A stretch of DNA of 64,000 nucleotides from the NCBI GenBank assembly GCA_017380575.1, contig JAFODS010000067.1, positions 1-64,000 on the forward strand, in the 5' to 3' direction. Below are positions 33,491-40,788 of the stretch, piece by piece (the first letter of the stretch is position 1; each line of letters starts with the position of its first letter). The stretch comes from Clostridia bacterium. Its GTDB lineage: Bacteria > Bacillota > Clostridia > Oscillospirales > Acutalibacteraceae. A program made the translations under genes and the position numbers. The notes beneath the pieces were generated by a model. That model saw nothing but the letters and a program-made list of their open reading frames with translations. It did no database searches and was not told the origin of the DNA.

Positions 33491-34504
33491 CTATTTTAAA
33501 AACTTTGATTTTATACCAATAAGTTTATAAAGAATACAAATCATAAAAGGTCTCTTTTTTCTGATGTACTTATTAAGCAATTCATCAGATTTAACTTTGA
33601 ACATTTTATACTCATTGCTTGTTGTATATAAAGAATAGAATTGCACATCGTTAAGAATTTCATTTATATACTTAACTGAAGAAAAAAGTTTCATATAAGT
33701 TCCGGCTGTTTTAAGTGACAAAAAACTATGATACAAAAAAGTCGATACAAGTTTTTCGTTTATTTTCTTATAATCACAATCAATTCTTTTAAAATAATCA
33801 GATTGCCAGTTAAAAATAAAGCTTTGTACATCAAATGACTTAAAAACGACAGAAGTTGCATTATTCTCATTGATAAAATAAAAATAAACTTCATCTTTAA
33901 CAAAAGAAACCGACTTACAGTATCGGAGATATGTATAAACAAAAACCATATCTTCAGCATAAGCACGACCAACCGGGAAACGAATGCTGTTTTCAATAAT
34001 CAAAGATCGTTTAAACATTTTGGCCCAACAAGTAAAAAAGAATTGGTTAGAAGACGAAAGCATCTGAATAAAATCATCCTTGATGCTCGTAATGTCATAC
34101 TTACCCGGCTCAAAAAATTCAATATAATCACTTCGTTCTTGCGAATTAGTATTATGTCGGGCACACATAATATCTGCTTCACCGTGAGAAAACATCTTAT
34201 CAAAAGCATCTTCAAGCAGATAGTCATCACTGTCAAGAAAAAATATCCAATCGCCTTCTGCAGCATCTACACCGTTGTTGCGTGCAACTGAAACTCCGCT
34301 GTTTTTTTGATGAATAACTTTGATATTATTATATAAGCCGACATATTTGTCGCAGATTTGCGGTGAGCTATCGGTTGAGCCGTCATCAATCAGAATTAAC
34401 TCGTTTTCAGCAAAGTTTTTCTGACTTATTACAGATTCAATAGCTCTTTCTAAGAACATTTTACAATTATAAACAGGAACAATTACAGATACTTTAATCT
34501 TCAT
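33491..34504 (-). CDS. Family 2 glycosyltransferase
   Basis: A 337-residue GT-A enzyme with SVIVPVYNCKMFLERAIESV at the N-terminus, LIDDGSTDSS (40-46 region), GVSVARNNGVDAAEGDWIFFLDSDD with the metal-binding DSDD at 91-94, and RAYAEDMVFVYTYLRY near the catalytic end (a likely general-base ED). It uses a nucleotide sugar to extend a surface glycan or glycolipid. No membrane helix is present. It is the first gene of the GT2-orf105-GH2-WYL run, 11 nt after the MMPL-partner lipoprotein gene. Confidence 0.9.
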   Translation of the reverse strand: MKIKVSVIVPVYNCKMFLERAIESVISQKNFAENELILIDDGSTDSSPQICDKYVGLYNNIKVIHQKNSGVSVARNNGVDAAEGDWIFFLDSDDYLLEDAFDKMFSHGEADIMCARHNTNSQERSDYIEFFEPGKYDITSIKDDFIQMLSSSNQFFFTCWAKMFKRSLIIENSIRFPVGRAYAEDMVFVYTYLRYCKSVSFVKDEVYFYFINENNATSVVFKSFDVQSFIFNWQSDYFKRIDCDYKKINEKLVSTFLYHSFLSLKTAGTYMKLFSSVKYINEILNDVQFYSLYTTSNEYKMFKVKSDELLNKYIRKKRPFMICILYKLIGIKSKFLK

Positions 34505-34515
34505 ACAATCCCTAC

Positions 34516-36162
34516 TTAATCACCAAAAAATTTCTTAAACAACGAACTCAAACCTGAACTGGACTCAGCTTCAGGTTCATTTTTTTCGGCTGAATTATTT
34601 GCCACAGAAGATTTCAGTCCATCTACCTTATAAATGAACATAACGGATGAATCCATATTGCTTGCTTTGGTTGTGAAGATGGTATAACGTTTTCCAAGCT
34701 CAATCCAAGCAGTCATCTTAGCTGTGATCTCATCAGCATCACCGGTAATTGTAGCAAACTGAGAAATGCTTCCGATAGCAAATGAGCCTTCCAAACTTGA
34801 AACTGCAGAATCAATTGATGCAAGAGCATTACTGTCAGCAAGCACCTGAAGAGCATCAATTACATCTCTGTTATCATCTATAGCTTTCTGCAATTCATTA
34901 AGTGTCGCTACTGTCTGAGGAAGATTATCGATTGCTCTCTGCACCTCAGGATCATTAAGTTCATCCGACATCTTCTTTAACAAGTCCAAGCCTTCCTGAA
35001 TTTTTGCTGCACTCGCTTCGTCACCGAATATACTGTTAAGAACAGCCAGGGCTTCCTCAATACCCTCTAAATCTGCACTTGAAATATAATCTGTAAGAAC
35101 CTGAATGGTCTGCATATTCTGAGGTGTAGCAAAATTATTGAGAAAATCAATGAGTGCTTTATTTTCGGTATAGAGCTTCGCCGCACGGCCTACAAGGTCG
35201 CTGAGTTCAGAAATTTTATTCGGATCTGAAGTTAAAGTCGTAAGCAGGCGGTCTGCATCGATATCCTGTAAAGCCTTCTGAACAGAATTGAGTTTTGAAA
35301 GATTTTTTCTTACATCATCCATTGAAGTTGAAATTGAATTCAATCCAAGGTCAAGCGATGCAATCGGCAACGCTGCAAACATAAAATTACCTATTTCAAA
35401 CTCAGTAACATCAGCCGAAACAACAAAGGTATCGTTAAATGAATACTGCATTTCTGTATTGGCATTCTGAGTAATGTCTGTAAGGCCGAGACTTTCGTTT
35501 ATTCCCGGGAAACCAACCATAACTGTAAACTGATTGTTACCGTTGCTTATTGTTTTGCCGTTTGAAACACTGATGTTCTGGAACTTTGACTCGTTAAGTG
35601 TAGTACCGCCAACAACAACCATCGGCGTATACATAACAACATCCTTACCGTTGACCTTAACAACTTCATTTTTAGTGTTTATCATTTTTATGGTAATTTG
35701 CACATGCCCGCTTTTTCCTGCAAGATCCGCAGCAGAAATCGGCATACCGTTTAACGCATATGTAATTTTAAACTGCAAAGGAAGAGGAGCATTCGTCTTA
35801 CCCTGATAATACAGATCAGTAGTATCCATATACCAGCGAAGATTTCTGCCGCTTACATCAGGAACCGAGTCGTCTTTGATATTTTCAATCTGTGTAAGAT
35901 TGGTAACATCATCAACATAAACCTGACCGCGTGTGGTATGTAGCCAGTCACTTACAATAGTCTGTGTTACTTTTCCTGTATTATCGAGATTTACATAAAC
36001 AGTTTCGTTTTTTGTAACGCTTCCTGCAGGCAAAGTATACTTAACTTGCTCCTGTGAACCTTCCAGAGTTTCTGTTATGTCCTGATTAACCTTTGAACAG
36101 GAGCAAAGAAACAATGTTACAAGCACAAGTATGAAAGCGGAAATTCGTTTAAATATCTTCAT
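34516..36162 (-). CDS. Lipoprotein partner of MMPL exporter
   Basis: A 548-residue exported protein. Residues 1-21 are a lipoprotein signal with lipobox LCS-C22. The body has a beta-rich first half (FKITYALNGMPISAADLAGKSGHVQITIKM) and then a long helical, Leu/Asp/Asn-rich region (about 280-480) that looks like an extended coiled coil. The layout resembles the extracytoplasmic part of YhgE/Pip-type proteins, which often accompany MMPL transporters. ATG 36162 is chosen because GAGG lies 8 nt upstream; it overlaps the MMPL gene by 14 nt. It probably works as an outside adaptor for that pump. Confidence 0.75.
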   Translation of the reverse strand: MKIFKRISAFILVLVTLFLCSCSKVNQDITETLEGSQEQVKYTLPAGSVTKNETVYVNLDNTGKVTQTIVSDWLHTTRGQVYVDDVTNLTQIENIKDDSVPDVSGRNLRWYMDTTDLYYQGKTNAPLPLQFKITYALNGMPISAADLAGKSGHVQITIKMINTKNEVVKVNGKDVVMYTPMVVVGGTTLNESKFQNISVSNGKTISNGNNQFTVMVGFPGINESLGLTDITQNANTEMQYSFNDTFVVSADVTEFEIGNFMFAALPIASLDLGLNSISTSMDDVRKNLSKLNSVQKALQDIDADRLLTTLTSDPNKISELSDLVGRAAKLYTENKALIDFLNNFATPQNMQTIQVLTDYISSADLEGIEEALAVLNSIFGDEASAAKIQEGLDLLKKMSDELNDPEVQRAIDNLPQTVATLNELQKAIDDNRDVIDALQVLADSNALASIDSAVSSLEGSFAIGSISQFATITGDADEITAKMTAWIELGKRYTIFTTKASNMDSSVMFIYKVDGLKSSVANNSAEKNEPEAESSSGLSSLFKKFFGD

Positions 36163-38335
36163 TTTCGGTTTCCTCACATTCATTAAACTGAGACGATGGG
36201 ATACTTATAAATCCCGGGTTCTGTACCGTTTCTACAGACACTGTGCCCTGAACAGACTTAACAGTTGCTTCGGGCGACCATTCTTTCGAGGTTTTTGAGA
36301 TAGTTTTCTCAAAAAAGATCAACAACGGTGTCAGTACAAAAATAATTATAAGAGCACTGATTATTGAACCACGTGCAAGAAGAGCACACAACTCTTTAAC
36401 AATCGAAATACTTGAAACAAGATAAACTCCGATAGTTACAACAAAGAATACCACGGCACTCTGGAAAACAGAATGCATAGCTTCTATCGCAGCTTTTCTT
36501 ACTGCTTCAAACTTGTTTGTTCCACTTCTGATTTCTTCTTTAAATCTTGAGGTAAGAAGAATTGCATAGTCAACTGTAGCACCAAGCTGAACACAAGAAA
36601 TTACTGTTGGTGCAAAGAAAGAAATCGGAGTTCCGAAAATAGTTGAAATTGATTCATTAATCCATATTGCAAACTCAATAGAAAGAATAAGTACAATCGG
36701 GATGGAATACGACTTGAACAAAATCGCTATAATTACAAAAATCGCAAGTATAGAAATAATGCTTGTTACAGTAAAGTCAGTAACAGTTATATCAACAAGA
36801 TCGCTGTACATTGCACCCTCGCCCGTAATGAATCCGTCAGGGTCGTACTCCTTAAGAATAGAGTACATTTCAGCAACCTGTTCGTTAGAAGGTTCAGTTG
36901 CGGCTTCAAATTCGGAATTTACAAGCATAACCTGATATCCGCCTTGCTTGATTATATCAGTAATGCCGTCCGGAATTACTGAATCAGGGATAGACGAACC
37001 GACAAACTGGTTATATGCAAGCATCGAAGTAATACCATCAAGGTCATTGATTCGATTTTCCATCTCAATAAGCTTTTCTGCGGACACAGAATCGTTTACA
37101 ACAATGAAATGAGTTGTTTTCATATTAAATTCATCTTTGAGAGTATCAAGAGCAACAACGGAATCAAGATCTTCGGGTAATGTTGAAGTGATATTATAGT
37201 ACTTCTTAACATTGGCAGAAAGTATAATTGCAGGAATCAGCAACACCGCAAAAGCAATTACGAAGGCTTTTCGTTTTTTGATTGAAAAATCAATTATTTT
37301 TGAAAAATCAGGAGAGAAAACCTTGTGCTTTTTCTCGTTAATTTTTTTATCAAATATAAGAAGATATGCAGGTAATATCGTTACAGCAGATATAACACCT
37401 ATAACAACACCCTTAACCATAACTATTCCGATGTTAAAGCCGAGGGAAAGCTGCATGAAACACAATGCAACAAAGCCAAACACCGTAGTGGTTGAGCTGC
37501 CCACAAGCGAAGTTGCTGATGCTTTTAAAGTTTTAGCCATCGCTTCTTCTTTTGTAGCAGACTTAAGTTTTTCTTCTTCAAATCTGTTAATAACAAAAAT
37601 TGAATAATCCATTGTTACCGCGAGCTGAAGGATAACACCGACACATTGTGTAATATACGAAACTCCACCTATTATCCAGTTTGTACCCATATTAAGAATT
37701 ACGGCAATGCCAAGCACAAACATCATAACGAACGGAAGAATATATGATTCCATCGTTACAAACATTATAAGAAGAACAAAAATGATTGCCAAAGCAATAT
37801 AAATCGGTAATTCTTTGTTTGTTATTTCTCTGATATCAGCATTAATCGGAGTAAGTCCGCTGAGCAAACACTGTTTTTGCGTCACTTTTTTAATTTGTGA
37901 TACAGCTTCAATAACATCCTGAGATGAGCATTCAGGGTTAAATTGCACGAACATCATTGTATAATTTCCGTTCTGACTGTAAAAAACATTTCTGACTTCA
38001 TCCGGAAGGATATCAAAAGGAATACTGGTATCAATCAAATCATCATACCATAAAACTGAAGCAACATTTTCAACCTCAGCTATTTTCTCCTTTAATTCAA
38101 CTACCCTCTTAGACTGCATATTTTCAACAATGACCATCGTTGTTGAATCAACATGATATGTTTCACTCAGGACTTGCTGGCCTTTAACAGAATCAAGTCC
38201 ATCCGGAAGATACGAAAGAAGATCATAGTTTACATCAGTAAATATATACCCTATCAAGCTGGGAATAAGAAGTATCAGCGAAATAATTACAACCAGCTTT
38301 GGTTTTTTTGAAATAAACGCAGATATTTTATCCAT
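36149..38335 (-). CDS. MMPL/RND-family membrane exporter
   Basis: A 728-residue protein with twelve predicted membrane segments arranged in two RND repeats. Each repeat has one helix, an outside loop of about 150 residues, then five helices. GTNWIIGGVSYITQCVGVILQLAVTMDYSIFVINRFEEE and the matching ISFFAPTVISCVQLGATVDYAILLTSRFKEE hold the conserved D-Y pairs for proton coupling. MMPL proteins export lipids, glycolipids or peptides in monoderms. Its 3' end overlaps the lipoprotein partner. The acidic, Cys-containing tail is cytoplasmic. Confidence 0.9.
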   Translation of the reverse strand: MDKISAFISKKPKLVVIISLILLIPSLIGYIFTDVNYDLLSYLPDGLDSVKGQQVLSETYHVDSTTMVIVENMQSKRVVELKEKIAEVENVASVLWYDDLIDTSIPFDILPDEVRNVFYSQNGNYTMMFVQFNPECSSQDVIEAVSQIKKVTQKQCLLSGLTPINADIREITNKELPIYIALAIIFVLLIMFVTMESYILPFVMMFVLGIAVILNMGTNWIIGGVSYITQCVGVILQLAVTMDYSIFVINRFEEEKLKSATKEEAMAKTLKASATSLVGSSTTTVFGFVALCFMQLSLGFNIGIVMVKGVVIGVISAVTILPAYLLIFDKKINEKKHKVFSPDFSKIIDFSIKKRKAFVIAFAVLLIPAIILSANVKKYYNITSTLPEDLDSVVALDTLKDEFNMKTTHFIVVNDSVSAEKLIEMENRINDLDGITSMLAYNQFVGSSIPDSVIPDGITDIIKQGGYQVMLVNSEFEAATEPSNEQVAEMYSILKEYDPDGFITGEGAMYSDLVDITVTDFTVTSIISILAIFVIIAILFKSYSIPIVLILSIEFAIWINESISTIFGTPISFFAPTVISCVQLGATVDYAILLTSRFKEEIRSGTNKFEAVRKAAIEAMHSVFQSAVVFFVVTIGVYLVSSISIVKELCALLARGSIISALIIIFVLTPLLIFFEKTISKTSKEWSPEATVKSVQGTVSVETVQNPGFISIPSSQFNECEETENEDI

Positions 38336-38347
38336 GTTATTCTCCTA

Positions 38348-39508
38348 TTAATATAAAAACCTTGTAAAAAGATGGAATACAGAGCAGATATAGGTAACAA
38401 GGCTGATGCCGATCACAGCCGAAAGTGCAACAAGAACAGCCTTAATTTTTTCATACTCGTCTGCATTCATAATATATCTCATAATCGATGAGAATTTCTT
38501 TCCGTAAAGATCAAAATAACTGATTGTGTACGTTTTGAATGTAGAGGTGTCGTTTTCATCAAGTTCGAAAACACGAACACCGCGAGACACCATATTTCCG
38601 TAGCTTCTGAACGAAGCACCCGGAGTCTGAACAATATTTACACCGTCAATTTCTGCTGTAAAACAGTTAATATGATCATGTCCGAAAACAAGAGCACAAA
38701 CATCACCACGTCTTCTGATTGCATCAAGCTGACCAAAATCTTCAGAAGTAGTTTCTGCATACTCAAAAGCAAAACCTGAAGCTTTGTCCGGATCAAGTTT
38801 ATAAAACTTTCCTTCCCTACCCTTTACTGCAAGCTTGTCGTTTTCATCACACTGAACAAACAGTTCTTTTGTCTGAGGAACAGGAATGTGCTGAAACATA
38901 AGAGACATTACGGGAGAGCCGTTTTCTTTTTCAAGCTCTTTACTTTTATTTTCATACCATTCAATTGCTTCCGGTTTTACATATTCAAAACAGTTGTCAC
39001 CGTTGTCATCAGCACCTGCAGAATCAATCATCCAGATGTTATATGCAAGCTTGTCCGAATCGGACGAGTAAATCGGGACATTATATGTATCGCAATCAAC
39101 TTTGTCATTTTCAAGGTTGAACGGAACGCAATAATCATAAGTGCCGTAAATTTCAGCCTGTTCTTTTTTCGTAACACAATTCCTGTCGTCATGATTTCCG
39201 TACACAAACGCGAAAGGAATCTTTCTTTTTTCAATGGGCTTCAGAAGATATCCGAGAGCCTTCTTCATCCTCTTAAGGGTTCCTTTTTTAGTTTTAACAT
39301 TTTGTCTGTTGCCTATCGGAGCATCATTGATATGGTTGCCGAGAATGTTGTCACCTGTAAGAACAATTAAGTCAGGATTAATTTTGTCATAAAACTTATT
39401 GAGCATTTTAAACATACCACTTCTGGGTATGTGCATATCCTGTGCATCACTGACCTGAAGTATCACAAACTTACCGTCAGAATTAAATTTCAATTTTTCT
39501 TTGTACAT
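38348..39508 (-). CDS. Membrane-anchored calcineurin-like metallophosphoesterase
   Basis: A 386-residue protein with the full metallophosphoesterase motif set: QVSDAQD (DxH position read as D-x-Q), VLTGDNILGNH, VYGNHDD, MFQHIP and FGHDHINC. The C-terminal 30 residues are a membrane helix (VLVALSAVIGISLVTYIC), so the catalytic domain is tethered. There is no N-terminal signal. The usual first-motif His (DxH) appears as DAQDMH, a deviation to note. ATG 39508 is weakly supported (GTGGG); a GTG at 39520 is the alternative. It leads the MMPL-lipoprotein pair with a 12-nt gap. Confidence 0.85.
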   Translation of the reverse strand: MYKEKLKFNSDGKFVILQVSDAQDMHIPRSGMFKMLNKFYDKINPDLIVLTGDNILGNHINDAPIGNRQNVKTKKGTLKRMKKALGYLLKPIEKRKIPFAFVYGNHDDRNCVTKKEQAEIYGTYDYCVPFNLENDKVDCDTYNVPIYSSDSDKLAYNIWMIDSAGADDNGDNCFEYVKPEAIEWYENKSKELEKENGSPVMSLMFQHIPVPQTKELFVQCDENDKLAVKGREGKFYKLDPDKASGFAFEYAETTSEDFGQLDAIRRRGDVCALVFGHDHINCFTAEIDGVNIVQTPGASFRSYGNMVSRGVRVFELDENDTSTFKTYTISYFDLYGKKFSSIMRYIMNADEYEKIKAVLVALSAVIGISLVTYICSVFHLFTRFLY

Positions 39509-39536
39509 ACAAAAACCCACTTTCTATACAAAGATA

Positions 39537-39565
39537 ATTGTATCACAAACCAATACATATTGCAA
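39537..39565 (-). promoter_or_regulatory. Sigma-A promoter of the metallophosphoesterase-MMPL run
   Basis: Minus strand: -35 TTGCAA (39560-39565), a 17-nt spacer and -10 TACAAT (39537-39542), 28 nt before the ATG and just after the spoVM terminator. Confidence 0.65.
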
Positions 39566-39581
39566 GGAAAAGAGAATGGAA

Positions 39582-39603
39582 AAAACCGCCGAAGCGGTTT
39601 TTT
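39582..39603 (-). terminator. Terminator after spoVM
   Basis: Minus strand: an 8-bp stem AAAACCGC/GCGGTTTT with a UUCG tetraloop, followed by TT. It overlaps the spoVM stop codon, a very stable structure for such a small gene. Confidence 0.88.
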
Positions 39604-39691
39604 ATGTAACATCATCCTGTTTTTTAATTTTGAAAATCAAGCGAAGAATTCCTTTTAAAAATTTAGGCGATTCAAACATTACAACCTTCAT
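39602..39691 (-). CDS. spoVM: Stage V sporulation protein M (29 residues)
   Basis: A 29-residue amphipathic peptide. The core PKFLKGILRLIF, preceded by seven residues after the initial Met and followed by KIKKQDD, aligns with Bacillus SpoVM (PKFLGGIVRAML), keeping Pro9, Lys, Phe, Leu, Gly, Ile and Arg in register and matching its size. SpoVM marks the curved forespore membrane and anchors SpoIVA for coat assembly. A GGGGGA site lies 5 nt before the ATG. The position after prpC-prkC-rsgA is the same as in Bacillus, which independently supports the call. Its stop merges with a strong terminator. The alignment is from memory of the Bacillus peptide. Confidence 0.88.
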   Translation of the reverse strand: MKVVMFESPKFLKGILRLIFKIKKQDDVT

Positions 39692-39704
39692 AGCTATCCC
39701 CCAT

Positions 39705-39857
39705 TTATTTTGCTACGATGATTCCGAGAATAATAATAACCACTGACAGAATCGCAACCGTAAAAGTTTTCGGACACATTAACGATATAAGCATCCCGAG
39801 ACCGAAAGCTGTGAAATACAATCCGATTCTGTTCTGACAGCATCTGTTTCTTCTCAT
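39705..39857 (-). CDS. Small 50-residue membrane protein upstream of spoVM
   Basis: A 50-residue peptide with an Arg/Cys-rich start (RRNRCCQNR), then two hydrophobic stretches (about 11-27 and 32-49) split by CPK, so a hairpin of two short helices is likely. I do not know a named family. It ends 13 nt before the spoVM start. Its ribosome-binding site lies inside the 3' arm of the terminator-like hairpin at 39861-39900. The linked position suggests a role in sporulation or envelope, but that is inference from position alone. Confidence 0.65.
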   Translation of the reverse strand: MRRNRCCQNRIGLYFTAFGLGMLISLMCPKTFTVAILSVVIIILGIIVAK

Positions 39858-39860
39858 AAA

Positions 39861-39900
39861 AACACCACCATAGCTTTTACTAACATACTATGGCGGTGTT
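39861..39900 (-). terminator. Terminator/attenuator between rsgA and the small genes
   Basis: Arms AACACC-CCATAG and CTATGG-GGTGTT pair with one mismatch around a 14-nt loop, 9 nt after the rsgA stop. On the minus strand three more T follow before the ATG of the 50-residue gene, whose GGTGGT site is in the stem. It can end the long transcript or gate the two small genes. Confidence 0.75.
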
Positions 39901-39909
39901 AAAATTTTG

Positions 39910-40788
39910 TTACAATTGCCAATCTTTTAAATCTTTGACTTCATTATACAGTGCTACATAACTTTCGTGTCTTGATTGGCAGATCTCACCTTTTTCAACA
40001 GCTTCTGCTATTTTGCAACCCTTATCATTGATATGTGAACACGAAGTAAATTTGCACAATCCGAGATAATCTGAAAATTCCGGGAAACATTCAGCAAGCT
40101 CATCTTTTCTGATAACATCGTTTGTTTCAAAATCAAGCGAAGAAAAACCCGGTGTATCCGCAATATATCCGTTTCCTACCTTAAAAAGTTCAACGTGACG
40201 TGTTGTATGACGTCCTCTGCCAAGTTTTTTACTGATTTCAGCTGTTTCTAATGAGAAACGCGGTTCAATACTGTTAAGTAAAGAAGATTTGCCCACACCT
40301 GAGTTTCCCGTAAAAACACTTATTGAGCCGTCCAAGAACTTAACAACTTCGTCAACGCCCTGATTTGTTGCATTTGATACGACAAAAGTATCAATTCCGC
40401 TTTTTTTGTATTTATCGCAGTATTCTGATGCACTGCACAAATCATCTTTTGTAAAGACGATAATCGGTCTGACACCTTTATGATACGCAACAGCTGTAAG
40501 CCTGTCAATTATCAGCAGATTCGGCTTAGGGTCACAGGTAGAAGAAACAATAACAAGATTATCTACATTAGCAATCGGCGGTCTGTTGAAAAAATTTCTG
40601 CGCTCGTTGATTGCATCAATTGAATTTTTTCCATGCTCATCAACGGTAATTTCCACGCTGTCGCCGACAAGAGGAATGATACGTTCTTTTCTGAAAACAC
40701 CTCTTGCCTTACATTCATATATTTCACCGGCGGCCTCTACATAATAGAAGCCGCCAATTCCCTTAATTATAGTACCGTTTAATTTCAA
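39910..40788 (-). CDS. rsgA: Ribosome small subunit GTPase RsgA (CpgA)
   Basis: RsgA is a circularly permuted GTPase that checks late 30S assembly. The 292-residue product has an N-terminal OB fold, then motifs in permuted order: VFTKDDL (G4), SNATNQG (G5), TGNSGVGKSSLLN (G1), TTRHVEL (G2), DTPGFSS (G3), and a C-terminal zinc-binding region CKFTSCSHINDKGC. All are intact. It starts with TTG in the TTGA overlap with the prkC stop. In Bacillus PrkC phosphorylates this protein, matching the linkage here. Confidence 0.96.
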   Translation of the reverse strand: MKLNGTIIKGIGGFYYVEAAGEIYECKARGVFRKERIIPLVGDSVEITVDEHGKNSIDAINERRNFFNRPPIANVDNLVIVSSTCDPKPNLLIIDRLTAVAYHKGVRPIIVFTKDDLCSASEYCDKYKKSGIDTFVVSNATNQGVDEVVKFLDGSISVFTGNSGVGKSSLLNSIEPRFSLETAEISKKLGRGRHTTRHVELFKVGNGYIADTPGFSSLDFETNDVIRKDELAECFPEFSDYLGLCKFTSCSHINDKGCKIAEAVEKGEICQSRHESYVALYNEVKDLKDWQL

